Assembly (NCBI GenBank): GCA_003249015.1
Contig: QBLS01000031.1
Location: 1-38,669, forward strand
Direction of reading: 5' to 3'
Origin: Pseudanabaena sp.
GTDB lineage: Bacteria; Cyanobacteriota; Cyanobacteriia; Pseudanabaenales; Pseudanabaenaceae
Length of the DNA stretch: 38,669 bases
In this document: positions 1 through 8,477 of the stretch, one piece after another
How the letters are laid out: every line of letters starts with the position of its first letter
Numbering within the stretch: the stretch's first letter is position 1
Position numbers and translations under genes: made by a program
The notes under the pieces: generated by a model
Databases searched by the model: none
The model's input: only the letters and a program-made list of their open reading frames with translations
What the model was told of the DNA's origin: nothing

Positions 1-9
1 GTATACGTT

Positions 10-29
10 GGCTGAGCGAAGTCGAAGCC
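10..29. repeat. Half copy of the CTTCGACTTCGCTCAGC repeat
   Basis: This 20-base unit matches one arm of the 46-bp palindrome at 6149-6194 and the arms of the structure at 22464-22542. Only the right-hand arm is seen because the window begins here; the preceding bases (ACGTTG) match the centre of the 6149 palindrome, so a full copy may straddle the window edge. Confidence 0.75.
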
Positions 30-74
30 TCTTCTAAATATTTAAAATTGCTATATATGCACCAAGACTTCTCT

Positions 75-127
75 AAACCCAATAAGCAATGGGCAACGCG
101 AAGCGTCGCCCATTGCTTATTGGGTTT
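75..127. terminator. 20-bp hairpin behind the 133-954 gene
   Basis: The arms at 75-94 and 108-127 are perfectly complementary. Between them an inner ACGC/GCGT stem continues after one mismatch, closing on a 3-base GAA loop. The arms start with AAACCC and end with GGGTTT, so a transcript leaving the minus-strand gene that ends at 133 would form a GC-rich stem followed by U residues. This is the expected shape of an intrinsic terminator. Confidence 0.65.
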
Positions 128-132
128 GAATA

Positions 133-954
133 CTAAAAATCTGCACTAAATTCATGTAACTCTGCCATTGCTTTCTGCACATCGATCGCTATTTGCATAG
201 TGGTGTCAAAAATTCGTCCATATTCTTGCGCCCGATCATTTATGTGGATGGCTTCAAAAGCATTGAGATCGATATTAAAGCGATCGGGATGAAAATCAGG
301 ATTTTCGCGAAGGATTCTTTCTGTTTTTAAGGCTCTTACAATATCATTGCGGGTGATTCTGATCGCCGCGATCGCGGATTCTCTAGACTCTAACTTAATG
401 GCATTTCCCGCATCTTGGAGTTGGTCAAATACATTAATATCGTGAATCACCTTATTGCACTTGTCCACTTCCTTAAGCAAGCGCAACACAGTCGGTGAGA
501 TTCCACTTTTTGCCTCGGCACTATGATAATTACGCCACTGCTTTGTCAGTACTTTAGTTAGGACAAAAGCTAAGCCTCCAAAGGCGATCGCTAGTCCTAA
601 ACACAATAAGATGATCCCTAAGGTCGCTCCCATTAACACATAGATAGAATATATAAATGAAGCCAAGGCAACCAGCAAACAGAGGATCGCTACTTCGGCA
701 ATCTCTATGGCAAGGCTCAATGCTGATAATGTCAGACTGATTAAAAAGACTGTTCCCGCCACTCGCAACGAGGGTAAAAAGATACTTGCAAAAGTGACAA
801 AGGTAATGATGAAAACTGCGATGGCGATCGCTCTTTGCCAAGCAATTTGTTTGGTGGTTAACTGCGTTGGTGGTAAAACTTTATGACGCTCAAACCCAGT
901 TAACTCAACTAGATCTTCCTCTGATATCAATAATCGTTCCAGATCAGCGCGCAT
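133..954 (-). CDS. Hypothetical membrane protein with about four N-terminal membrane segments
   Basis: I do not recognise this 273-residue protein. A short polar N-terminus (about residues 1-38) is followed by a strongly hydrophobic block at about 39-135. It can be read as four membrane helices, roughly 39-60, 65-88, 89-110 and 111-135. The remaining half is soluble, charged and probably helical, with no motif I can name. The ATG at 952-954 is taken as start. The gene stands alone: a hairpin lies behind it at 75-127, and another (987-1019) separates it from the DUF3386 gene upstream on the same strand. The topology suggests a membrane-anchored helical cytoplasmic domain. No function is proposed. 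Confidence 0.75.
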   Translation of the reverse strand: MRADLERLLISEEDLVELTGFERHKVLPPTQLTTKQIAWQRAIAIAVFIITFVTFASIFLPSLRVAGTVFLISLTLSALSLAIEIAEVAILCLLVALASFIYSIYVLMGATLGIILLCLGLAIAFGGLAFVLTKVLTKQWRNYHSAEAKSGISPTVLRLLKEVDKCNKVIHDINVFDQLQDAGNAIKLESRESAIAAIRITRNDIVRALKTERILRENPDFHPDRFNIDLNAFEAIHINDRAQEYGRIFDTTMQIAIDVQKAMAELHEFSADF

Positions 955-986
955 AGTTACTTTTGCGGTTTTGAATGGTTTTGTAG

Positions 987-1019
987 AGAGTGAGGCGGCG
1001 CTTCGCGCCGCCTCACTCT
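987..1019. terminator. 15-bp GC-rich hairpin, loop TTC
   Basis: The arms at 987-1001 and 1005-1019 are perfect complements with a 3-base TTC loop and the core GGCGGCGC/GCGCCGCC. It lies behind the minus-strand DUF3386 gene, which ends at 1048, and before the next minus-strand gene. A terminator role is plausible, although no strong T-run follows. The core is shared with hairpins at 13119, 14263 and 38410. Confidence 0.55.
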
Positions 1020-1047
1020 ATGGGAATACCGCGCAAAGGGCTACAGG

Positions 1048-1764
1048 TTAACCCAAAAGCTGAATATCACTAAAGATAATTTCGTAATTTTTGGTTTGAC
1101 CTTGCTCATGAGACTGCACGATCTGCTTAGTCATTACATAGTAGTTACCAACTTTTTCGTAGATATCTTCAAACCTTGCTTGGCGCACTACTTCGTCATT
1201 CATCGGGTTGCGGAACACGGCTGTATACAAGGAGGAGATATAGCCTTCGCCAGTATCTAGATGTCCAAGGTGATTGATCACAAATCCAATGCGACCCATA
1301 ACACGACTCACCATGGAGATCTCATTACCGCGAACCTTGTAATTTGAACCCATCGAGTCACCCGTCACCAAAATCTCCACGGCTCCCGACTCATCGGTAG
1401 CACCGAGATTAAAGGCGGACTTACCATGAGCTTCTTCAAATGTCTTCCGCTTGCGATGGGTAACAACGTCGCGCAATTGGTTATAGAGCCATTCTTGACC
1501 CTCGTCTACAGAAATAGTCTTTTCTTCTCCGCTAGGAGTGCGGGTAGTGCGCTCAACTAGCAGCGGCTCATCCATACTCACTTCTACGGATAGGTCTGGC
1601 TTAATGTGAGCCTTACCAGTGCGAGCGACACCATCGATCGCTACGGACACATTGGCAGTCATTCCTGGAAAATTATGATCCCATGTATAGCGATTTTCAT
1701 AGGCGGCTTGAAATAAATCACGGGCATTACTGTCGGATTTAATGTCGAGGGTAGCTGTAGTCAT
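1048..1764 (-). CDS. DUF3386 family protein
   Basis: This 238-residue soluble protein matches my memory of the cyanobacterial DUF3386 family. It opens with a segment containing ARDLFQAAYENRYTW and FPGMTANV, then alternates predicted beta strands (VSVAIDG, GKAHIKPDLSVEV) with polar turns and ends in another strand-rich region (YEIIFSDIQLLG). No signal peptide, membrane helix or catalytic motif is visible. The family has no assigned activity that I know of. The start is the ATG at 1762-1764, and the coding end is followed by the hairpin at 987-1019. It is divergent from the gene at 1941, with a hairpin in the shared upstream region. Confidence 0.8.
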   Translation of the reverse strand: MTTATLDIKSDSNARDLFQAAYENRYTWDHNFPGMTANVSVAIDGVARTGKAHIKPDLSVEVSMDEPLLVERTTRTPSGEEKTISVDEGQEWLYNQLRDVVTHRKRKTFEEAHGKSAFNLGATDESGAVEILVTGDSMGSNYKVRGNEISMVSRVMGRIGFVINHLGHLDTGEGYISSLYTAVFRNPMNDEVVRQARFEDIYEKVGNYYVMTKQIVQSHEQGQTKNYEIIFSDIQLLG

Positions 1765-1864
1765 ATTTCGTTAAATTTTTTTACGGTATATTCAGTATTC
1801 TACATTGAGTAAATTCCACAAAATTAAAGTGGTTGTTTTTTCGCAGGCTAATAACCATAAACCT

Positions 1865-1912
1865 AGCAATATTTAAAAAACGTCGCTTCGTGACGCTTTT
1901 TTAAATATTGCT
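1865..1912. repeat. 16-bp AT-rich palindrome in a divergent gap
   Basis: Arms AGCAATATTTAAAAAA (1865-1880) and its exact complement (1897-1912) flank a smaller CGTC/GACG stem. The element lies between two divergently transcribed genes (starts at 1764 and 1941), so it does not sit behind any gene. It would fall in or near the 5' untranslated region of the plus-strand gene, about 28 bases before its ATG. Confidence 0.7.
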
Positions 1913-1940
1913 GTGTCCCTTGAACTCATAAAAGACTGTA

Positions 1941-2384
1941 ATGTATCGAAAACTTTTCTCCTTGCCTGAAAGTGGTGACAAATGCCATGTATTTGTCTAT
2001 GGAACTCTCAAACCCGAAGAGTCAAATTTTGAGCAATATTGTGCTAACGAAATTATCGCGATGCAACCTGCGATCGCCTATGGTGAATTATTTGTATTGC
2101 CTATGGGATATCCCGCGATCGTCATTGATGGAGGAGTCCAGTCAGCAGTTTATGGATATTTATTTACCTTTGCGAGTGACGATATTTTAGAAGCTCTCGA
2201 TGAACTGGAAGAATATCAATGCGATCGCGCCGCCAGTGAAAATCTATACAATCGCCAACAGATCGAAGTTTTTGATTATGACAAACAGACTTTGGGTTTG
2301 GCTTGGATTTACTGTATGGACTCCACTCAGGTCATCAATCTTGGTGGTATCAGTCAACCTAGCGGGATTTGGACAAAAGATTAA
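1941..2384 (+). CDS. Gamma-glutamylcyclotransferase-like (AIG2/GGCT fold) protein
   Basis: This 147-residue protein carries the fold's hallmark near the N-terminus, VFVYGTLKPEESN (about residues 17-29). That is the YGTL(R/K)P substrate loop of the GGCT/AIG2 superfamily. The later VYGYLFTF and LDELEEYQ segments match the region where the family's catalytic acid normally lies. Known members release 5-oxoproline from gamma-glutamyl peptides or amines; which substrate this one uses cannot be told. The start is the ATG at 1941. The coding end (lysine, aspartate and TAA) lies inside the palindromic repeat at 2379-2412, so the repeat supplies the last residues. It is not obviously in an operon. Confidence 0.8.
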   Translation: MYRKLFSLPESGDKCHVFVYGTLKPEESNFEQYCANEIIAMQPAIAYGELFVLPMGYPAIVIDGGVQSAVYGYLFTFASDDILEALDELEEYQCDRAASENLYNRQQIEVFDYDKQTLGLAWIYCMDSTQVINLGGISQPSGIWTKD

Positions 2385-2412
2385 TGGTAGCGCAAAGCAC
2401 CACCATTAATCT
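2379..2412. repeat. Imperfect palindrome overlapping the stop of the GGCT-like gene
   Basis: AGATTAATGGT at 2379-2389 is repeated inverted at 2402-2412 around a GCGCAAAGC core. The same sequence forms the middle of the perfect 29-bp palindrome at 38315-38375, so the two are copies of one element. The stop codon of the plus-strand gene (2382-2384) is part of the left arm. It could act as that gene's terminator. Confidence 0.7.
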
Positions 2413-2438
2413 GTCTGGAACGTAAAGCGCTGGACTTT

Positions 2439-2609
2439 TTAATAGCCGCTGTCAGCGACACAAATCCCTTGGCATTTAATTCCATTTGTGGCTGTCCTTA
2501 GACAATGGGGACAGAGAATGATCTCTTTTTTAGTATCCTGTTCAGGCTCAGGATGCGATGTAGTCTGTGCTTTAGTTTCCATTAAATTTGCCAAGTTTTT
2601 AGTTGTCAT
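2439..2609 (-). CDS. Small four-cysteine protein (putative zinc ribbon)
   Basis: This 56-residue reading frame runs from the ATG at 2607-2609 to the TAA at 2439-2441. The first half is polar and probably disordered. The second half holds CPHC followed after about 12 residues by CQGIC, giving CxxC-N12-CxxxC, a likely metal-binding knuckle. It ends in CVADSGY. I recall cyanobacterial small proteins with a similar CPxCxRT...NGIxCxGxCVADS pattern, but have no name for them. It lies 44 bases downstream of the WD40 gene on the same strand, so it could be the last gene of the kinase-WD40 block. No clear ribosome-binding site is visible. The tight cysteine pattern and clean frame argue for a real gene. 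Confidence 0.65.
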   Translation of the reverse strand: MTTKNLANLMETKAQTTSHPEPEQDTKKEIILCPHCLRTATNGIKCQGICVADSGY

Positions 2610-2653
2610 GCTGTGAATTTGCTATCTCGCCCATGCAGTGGACGGAATAGCAC

Positions 2654-5600
2654 TTATAGAGTTTCGTCGGTTCGAGTTTCCCAATATTCCCTTACCCAAT
2701 TATTGCCTAGTTCCATTAAATTTGCCAAATCAAAATCCCATAAAATCACTTTTCCCTTTACGCTAGACGAGGCTAACAGATTACCGTTAGGACTAAAGCA
2801 AACACTTTTTACAGTTTCTTGCCCTTTGAAGGTGAGTAGTTCTTTGCCATCGATACTCCAAACCTTAACGGTGCGATCGCTACTGCCTGATGCGATCGCA
2901 TAACCATCGGGGCTAAAGCTGACACTCCTAACTTCGCCACTGTGCTCATTGAGGGTTTTCAAGACTTGTCCTTCAAGGTTCCATAACTTGAGACTGCCAT
3001 CTTTACTGCCACTGACTACAGTCAGGCTGTCGGGACTAAAATCAACACTATAGACTTCCCCTGTATGCCCACTCAATGTTTTGATGAGACTACCGTCCCA
3101 ATGCCACAATTTGACAGTTTTATCTTGGCTGGCTGTGGCGATCAAATTGCCATCGGGACTGAAACAAACCTGATAGACCGCATTAGCATGACCGTTCAAG
3201 GTGTGAATCCAGTCACCCTCACGGTTCCACAACTTCACAGTTCCATCGCTGCTGGCTGTGGCAAACAAACTGCTATCGCTGCGATAGGCAACACTATTGA
3301 TGGTCAGACTATGTTCGTTGTAAATGCTCTTTACAGGTTCACCATTAAATTTCCAGATCTTAATGGCGCGATCGCCACCGACAGAGACTAGATAACGATT
3401 GTCAGGACTAAAGCAGATACTTGTGGCATTCTCTTTGTGAGCTTCCAAAGATCGTAGCTGAGTTCCATCGGTTTTCCAGAGCTTGACTATCCCCTCACTG
3501 TTGGCAGTTGCCACCGTTTGCGTATCTTGACTAAAGATGACTCGGTTAACATCATGATCTTCCCCAGCCAGTCGGACTGGGTTGTTACCTTTAGTACGCC
3601 AATATTTCAGGGTTGTATCTTGGCTACCTGTGACCATAATGCTGCCATTAGCATTAAATGTGAGGCTATGCACCGCGCCCTTATGTCCATGCATAGTTTT
3701 TAGTAAGTTTCCTTGGAGATTCCAAATCTTGACGGTGCGATCGCTGCTGACTGTGGCTAAGGATTTTCCATTGGGATGGAAGCGTACTCCCAAAACCTTA
3801 TCCGTATGTCCTTCAATGGTGGCGATTAGATTGCCTTGCATATTCCATAACTTAACGTCACGACCACGACTAGCAGAAGCGATTAAACGTCCTGTGGGTG
3901 ATACATCGATATCTTCAATAAAACTATTGTGGGCTTGAAAGGTGGTCAGGGGAGTCCCATTAATATTCCAAACAATGATTGAGCGATCGACGCTAGCGGT
4001 AATGATGCGTTGCCCATCAGGACTAAAACAGAGGCAAGTTACCCACTTGTGATGTCCTTCAGTAAAAGTATTGAAAAGCTCTCCATTTTCGCGCCATAGT
4101 CTAATTTTTGTATCTTCACCACAGGAGGCAAAAATAGAGTCGGTGGGACTAAATTTAACTACTAATACGGGAGATTGATGCTCTTTAAGAGTATGTAATG
4201 GTTGTTCAACATATAGCTTTGTATAGCGACTGAGTTTCCAAATTTTGATGGTGCTGTCGCGACTAGCTGAAACTAAATACTGTCCATTGCGGCTAAAACT
4301 GAGGCTCGTAATCCAATTGGTATGCCCAGTTAGAGTTTGTAGCAGATTTCCTTTGATATCCCAAATTTTAATGGTGCGATCGCTACTCCCTGACGCAAGT
4401 AAATGATCTTGGGGATGCATCGCCGTACAGGTGACAATATCTAAATGCCCCGCTAGATGGTTATACTCCTGCACTCCATAGACAGCTTGATGCAAAGCCG
4501 TAATTCCATGCATTCGTAGCTTGGCGCGTTCTCCCGTAATCATCTCTAGTTCTTGCAATTGTCGCCCTGCTTCTAAAGACTCGAGTAGAGCTTCAAAATG
4601 TTGATTGAGAATGAAGGTTGCTTTGGCTGAAGCACTTTTGAGAACTACTTCTGCTTCCATTAAACTGGCTTGTAAGCGTTCTTGCATTTTTTCCAACCTC
4701 ACCTTTGCCAACTTCTCAGCTTCGAGGGTAAGTTCTAACCTTTGCTTGGCGGCAGCAAGGATCTGATTGGCTTCTGCTTGAGCCATCAGAGCCATTTCCA
4801 CTTCCCGTTTTTCTAAATTTTGGCTAGCCGAAAAGAACTGATAGTCGTGGTTACTTAAACTTTTGTCAGCCGACCAAGCGAGAGCATCTTGGAGAGCTTG
4901 CCCACGCAGGAGGCGGGATTCATCAAGATAGCCAGATTCGACCCAAGCTTTAAACGATTCTCCATAGGGGCGTAAATTTTCTAGGGCTTGATTGACCCAA
5001 TTTTGGTTGAAAATAGCTGCATAAATGGGGTTGTAAACCCTGAGTCGTCCCTCGCGCTTGACTACTAACCCCGTGATCCGTAATTCTGTTTGTTCAGGAG
5101 AGTCATCGGCGATAATTCCCCAATCAGATTTCTTTCTTGATGGTTCTGATTTTAAAATTTGTTGATATAAGCCTAGTAACTTGCCTTGACGGTTCTCGCT
5201 GCTCCAGAGAATGCGATCGCGAATAGTTTTGAAATGCTCTGGTTGATCATGGATTTCCCAGTTATCGACGAGATGCGATCGCACTAGATTATTAATCCAC
5301 ACTAGCTCATGTCCATTGGGAATAGACGCGGATGAGTTGATAATGGTTTGACAAAGCTTTTGGGTTAAAAAGGGTTGTCCACCTGTGTAGGCGAGGATTG
5401 CTTTGATGACGGCTACGGGATTTTGGGATTTGGATAATAAACCACGCATCAGGGGTTTAGTTTCCCTAAGCTGGAAGCCGCGCAACTCGATCGCAGTGCC
5501 GATATTAAAGGGAGTGCGCTGTTTGTCACGAATCAGATCGGAAGGGGTGGCGACTCCAAATAGGGAAAAAGTGAGGCGATTATAAACAACACGATCGGCG

Positions 5601-6115
5601 CGGCGATTAAATAATTCTCTAATCAGGGCAAAGAAGTCATCAACGGGAAAATTAAGGCTGAGAATGCTATCAATTTCATCGACAAATAGCACGATCGGTG
5701 CAGAGATGGTTTTGAGTAATCCTTCATCAAGGAATTTCCCAAAGCGCTGCACAGGCGAAAGTAAGCGATGCTGCTCCCACCATGTTTCCAAATCAAAGGA
5801 GTCATATAGATTGAGACTGCTGACAATGCTATCGATTAAGCCCGCATACCACTGCTCTGGAGTAATGTCCGAAGTTCCAATGGCGGTAATGTCGATCGCT
5901 GCACAGACATAGTTTTCCTGCTGGAGTCGCTGCATCGTTCTGACACGCAGACTCGATTTGCCCATTTGCCGCGAATTGAGGACATAACAAAATTCACCAG
6001 CTTTAAGACTGTTGTACAAATCCTCATCGGCTTGCCGCGCCACATAGGTGGGGGCATCTATGGCGAGACTGCCCCCAACTTGATAGGTAAAGGATTTGTT
6101 CTTTTCTAAAAGCAT
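2654..6115 (-). CDS. AAA-like (STAND-type) NTPase with coiled coil and 14 WD40 repeats
   Basis: This 1153-residue protein has three parts. Residues about 1-370 are an AAA-like domain (AAA_35 type) with P-loop SRQMGKSS (48-55), Walker B VLFVDEID (142-149) and the later TGGQPFLTQ motif. Residues about 430-510 are a long charged helix, probably a coiled coil. From about 555 to the end I count 14 WD40 units of roughly 40 residues, many ending in KLW or KIW, enough for two seven-bladed propellers. The architecture suggests a large NTP-regulated scaffold or sensor in the cytoplasm. The AAA-like part is paralogous to that of the kinase gene upstream. That gene is on the same strand 116 bases away, with a 46-bp palindrome between them. 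The start is the ATG at 6113-6115. Confidence 0.9.
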   Translation of the reverse strand: MLLEKNKSFTYQVGGSLAIDAPTYVARQADEDLYNSLKAGEFCYVLNSRQMGKSSLRVRTMQRLQQENYVCAAIDITAIGTSDITPEQWYAGLIDSIVSSLNLYDSFDLETWWEQHRLLSPVQRFGKFLDEGLLKTISAPIVLFVDEIDSILSLNFPVDDFFALIRELFNRRADRVVYNRLTFSLFGVATPSDLIRDKQRTPFNIGTAIELRGFQLRETKPLMRGLLSKSQNPVAVIKAILAYTGGQPFLTQKLCQTIINSSASIPNGHELVWINNLVRSHLVDNWEIHDQPEHFKTIRDRILWSSENRQGKLLGLYQQILKSEPSRKKSDWGIIADDSPEQTELRITGLVVKREGRLRVYNPIYAAIFNQNWVNQALENLRPYGESFKAWVESGYLDESRLLRGQALQDALAWSADKSLSNHDYQFFSASQNLEKREVEMALMAQAEANQILAAAKQRLELTLEAEKLAKVRLEKMQERLQASLMEAEVVLKSASAKATFILNQHFEALLESLEAGRQLQELEMITGERAKLRMHGITALHQAVYGVQEYNHLAGHLDIVTCTAMHPQDHLLASGSSDRTIKIWDIKGNLLQTLTGHTNWITSLSFSRNGQYLVSASRDSTIKIWKLSRYTKLYVEQPLHTLKEHQSPVLVVKFSPTDSIFASCGEDTKIRLWRENGELFNTFTEGHHKWVTCLCFSPDGQRIITASVDRSIIVWNINGTPLTTFQAHNSFIEDIDVSPTGRLIASASRGRDVKLWNMQGNLIATIEGHTDKVLGVRFHPNGKSLATVSSDRTVKIWNLQGNLLKTMHGHKGAVHSLTFNANGSIMVTGSQDTTLKYWRTKGNNPVRLAGEDHDVNRVIFSQDTQTVATANSEGIVKLWKTDGTQLRSLEAHKENATSICFSPDNRYLVSVGGDRAIKIWKFNGEPVKSIYNEHSLTINSVAYRSDSSLFATASSDGTVKLWNREGDWIHTLNGHANAVYQVCFSPDGNLIATASQDKTVKLWHWDGSLIKTLSGHTGEVYSVDFSPDSLTVVSGSKDGSLKLWNLEGQVLKTLNEHSGEVRSVSFSPDGYAIASGSSDRTVKVWSIDGKELLTFKGQETVKSVCFSPNGNLLASSSVKGKVILWDFDLANLMELGNNWVREYWETRTDETL

Positions 6116-6148
6116 TTTTTATTGAGTAGAGCTAGCGCTAGTACCTGT

Positions 6149-6194
6149 GGCTTCGACTTCGCTCAGCCAACGTTGGCTGAGCGAAGTCGAAGCC
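6149..6194. repeat. Perfect 46-bp loop-less palindrome
   Basis: Two 23-base arms meet at AACGTT with no spacer. Each arm contains CTTCGACTTCGCTCAGC or its complement. Copies occur at the left window edge (10-29) and at 22464-22542. It sits in the 116-base gap between the kinase gene and the WD40 gene, both on the minus strand, so it could attenuate or terminate read-through between them. Confidence 0.85.
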
Positions 6195-6231
6195 ATCCAA
6201 ACTTGGTGGAACATTCTTTCTCGCTAAGTAT

Positions 6232-8157
6232 CTACACATTTATTTTTAAAGTCTGTCGAAAGTATTGATAGTAGAGATCACACATAGGAACTACATAGTT
6301 GCCCTGAAACTTGACTAGCCCAGTACTTCGTAGTTTAAAGGCGATGCGACTATCGAGTTGTAAAGGGCGATCGCTAGCGATCAATTCTCGAAAGGCTTCC
6401 ATAATTTCAGGATCTTCTTTCAGATTTTCCAGATGGCGACGTAAATGATCGCCATAAAGTCCATCTTCAGTGGTGGAAGATGCTACAAGACGATCAAAAT
6501 CAAGGCGATCACGGGCGATTTGATAGAGGGCCTGTCTAACTAGGTAGGGATGCCCACCTGTGAGATCCCCTAACTGCGCTACTTCCTCGTCTCGCCAAAC
6601 AATTTGATGGCGCTTTACTAGATCCATAATCTGCGCGTTAGTCAAAGCAGGTAGTTCAATGGGTAAACCTACATTGAAGGGTGATTGATTGATATTTAGG
6701 GGAATATAGGCTTCCTTAGAATGCACAATTACCAATCTGAGTTTTTGCCAGACATCTTCATTTTTTGCTTTTTCATGCCAAGCCCGTAGTAGCCCAAAAA
6801 AATCAGTCGCAATTTTGGGATATTGAAACAGTAAATCCACCTCATCAATTCCCAGAACCAATGGCGCGTCACTAACTTCTAATAAATAGCGTTGAAAATA
6901 CTTAGTGCATTTATTTTTGCTACCCAATACTCCTTGCCAATATTGATCCAAATTGTCCTCAATACCTAGCTCCGCCGCAATGCTGCCGCAAAACCATCGC
7001 AAAAACAAATCTAGATCGCTAAAAACATCACTATCAGCTTGCTGCAAGTACAAATAGGCAATCTGGCAACCCTTATATTTGGAAAAGGCAAGGGTACGTG
7101 ACAGTAAGGAAGACTTGCCCATTTGCTTGGGCGCTTTGATTCTGATCAGTGAACCTGCCTTTAAGACCGTCTCACAGCAATCCTTTTCAATGGGTGGGCG
7201 CTGGATGTAAAAGCGCGAACTGATTGGGATTTGTCCTTCGGGTTCTTCTAATTGAATGGAACAGGCGGCGGGTGCAACGGTTAGTTTGGTAACGGCTTGG
7301 GCATTTCGCAATAATTTTTCGAGGGCTTGCAGAGCTTCGGTGGCATCCTTAAATCTTTGGCGATAGTCGTAGAGCGTCATTTTATCGATGATTGCGGCTA
7401 GCCCTGCATTGATTTTGAGATTGACTTTTTGGATCGCTAAGGCACAGCTATATTCATTGGTGTCTTGTTTCTTGGGCAATTGTTTTAAAGTCAAGCCCGT
7501 AAAAGCTTGCAAACACAGAATTCCTAAGGCATAGATATCACTGCAAAACTGGGGTTGTCCTGCCCGTTGCTCACTGGGCATATACATCAATGAACCCACC
7601 ACGACGCTGCGAGTGGCGCTATTTTCTTGCTTGAGAAATTCTTGCACCTCAGAACCAAGTTGTTTGACTGCACCAAAGTCAATCAATACAATTTTGCGAT
7701 CGCGTTGGCGGCGGATTAAATTAGCGGGCTTGATGTCGCGGTGAATTACATTTGCGCCATGCACAAAGGCAAGTACCTGCAAAATATCTCGCAAAGCCAG
7801 CACTAGTTCCGATTGTGTCCAGCGGCGATCGCCCTTTAGCTCTTGTTCTAGCGTTTGTCCTTCCACAAATTCCTGTACTAGATAAAATTTACCTTTCTGC
7901 TCAAAGTGGGCAAATAGGCGCGGAATCTGATCATGGTTGCCAAGATTGTGCAAAGTCTTGGCTTCATTATCAAATAGGCGCTTAGCGATCGCCAGTTCTT
8001 GAGAGTTATTGATTTGGGGACGAAATTGCTTGACTACACAGGTGGGACTGTCGGGTAGTTGCAAGTCTTTAGCTAAAAATGTTCGCCCAAAACCACCGCC
8101 ACCGAGTGACTTTATAATCTGGTATCTACCAGCAAGAACTGACTCAGGGCTACTCAT
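6232..8157 (-). CDS. Ser/Thr protein kinase fused to an AAA-like NTPase domain
   Basis: Residues about 10-280 form an intact Hanks-type kinase. It has the glycine loop GGGGFGRTF (19-27), the lysine in VVKQF (K43), the helix C glutamate (E65), HRDIKPANL with the catalytic aspartate D141, DFG at 160-162 and MPSEQ in the activation segment. Residues about 315-640 form an AAA-like domain with P-loop APKQMGKSS (342-350), Walker B LVLGIDEVD (433-441) and TGGHPYLVRQ. No membrane helix is present, so it should be cytosolic. The AAA part is clearly paralogous to that of the downstream WD40 gene. The pair probably forms one signalling unit, with the kinase as output and WD40 as scaffold; that is inference. 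The start is the ATG at 8155-8157. Confidence 0.92.
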   Translation of the reverse strand: MSSPESVLAGRYQIIKSLGGGGFGRTFLAKDLQLPDSPTCVVKQFRPQINNSQELAIAKRLFDNEAKTLHNLGNHDQIPRLFAHFEQKGKFYLVQEFVEGQTLEQELKGDRRWTQSELVLALRDILQVLAFVHGANVIHRDIKPANLIRRQRDRKIVLIDFGAVKQLGSEVQEFLKQENSATRSVVVGSLMYMPSEQRAGQPQFCSDIYALGILCLQAFTGLTLKQLPKKQDTNEYSCALAIQKVNLKINAGLAAIIDKMTLYDYRQRFKDATEALQALEKLLRNAQAVTKLTVAPAACSIQLEEPEGQIPISSRFYIQRPPIEKDCCETVLKAGSLIRIKAPKQMGKSSLLSRTLAFSKYKGCQIAYLYLQQADSDVFSDLDLFLRWFCGSIAAELGIEDNLDQYWQGVLGSKNKCTKYFQRYLLEVSDAPLVLGIDEVDLLFQYPKIATDFFGLLRAWHEKAKNEDVWQKLRLVIVHSKEAYIPLNINQSPFNVGLPIELPALTNAQIMDLVKRHQIVWRDEEVAQLGDLTGGHPYLVRQALYQIARDRLDFDRLVASSTTEDGLYGDHLRRHLENLKEDPEIMEAFRELIASDRPLQLDSRIAFKLRSTGLVKFQGNYVVPMCDLYYQYFRQTLKINV

Positions 8158-8191
8158 AGTTCGAGGAAGTACGATTGGATCAACCCATTAA

Positions 8192-8290
8192 TCTCAATTC
8201 ACGAAAGCGTGCCAATACTTTAGTAAGTTGAAAACCCCATCTAGTAGGGGTTTAGATCAAAAAATGGCTATGCCATTTCTTAATTTGGTA
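8192..8290. repeat. Degenerate copy of the three-module composite repeat
   Basis: Read left to right it contains a decayed AATTCACGAAAGCGTG half hairpin, an AAAACCCCATC...GGGGTTT unit and AAAAAATGGCTATGCCATTTCTT followed by TTTGGTATAAAT. The order and content match the copies at 31441-31558 and 32836-32955. Confidence 0.6.
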
Positions 8291-8303
8291 TAAATGATCG
8301 CAC

Positions 8304-8360
8304 AAAGCAACCAACTTTAGATGGCGTGGGGAAGCTGAGCCATCTAAAGTTGGTTGCTTT
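8304..8360. repeat. Perfect 22-bp hairpin with 13-base loop
   Basis: The arms at 8304-8325 and 8339-8360 are exact complements, starting AAAGCAACC and ending GGTTGCTTT. It lies between the mdh terminator region and the start of the kinase gene, all on the minus strand. The loop is longer than in most hairpins of this window. Confidence 0.8.
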
Positions 8361-8387
8361 ATCACGAAAATTGCGGCGCAAACGCAT

Positions 8388-8436
8388 AAGAAAAATCTTA
8401 AAATCATTTTAAAGTAACGCTTTTAAGATTTTTCTT
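8388..8436 (-). terminator. 16-bp AT-rich hairpin behind mdh
   Basis: AAGAAAAATCTTAAAA (8388-8403) is exactly inverted at 8421-8436. It begins about 40 bases past the mdh stop on the minus strand, where a terminator would be expected. The stem is AT-rich, so it is less typical than a GC-rich terminator. Confidence 0.45.
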
Positions 8437-8477
8437 GGTTCAGATGGGAACGCGAAACGCTGTAAATTGCCGATAAA

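Larger units (their letters stand above)
8158..8477. other. Intergenic stretch between mdh and the kinase gene
   Basis: No gene is seen here. It holds a degenerate copy of the composite repeat (about 8192-8290, including ATGGCTATGCCAT) and two long hairpins (8304-8360 and 8388-8436). Upstream control of the kinase gene must lie here, but I see no clear promoter. Confidence 0.6.

Noticed and set aside
75-127. Palindromes read as a CRISPR array
   Set aside because: The repeats are dispersed one per gap, lack regular spacers and have no cas genes nearby.
554-841. 95-codon frame inside the 133-954 gene
   Set aside because: It is a shadow frame of the membrane-protein gene, cysteine- and histidine-rich in a random way, with no independent start signal.
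2660-2690. GGTTCGAGT resembling a tRNA T-loop
   Set aside because: No acceptor stem, anticodon arm or CCA context surrounds it, and it lies within the end of the WD40 gene.
3582-3938. 118-codon plus-strand frame opposite the WD40 repeats
   Set aside because: It is an antisense shadow created by the repetitive WD40 coding sequence.
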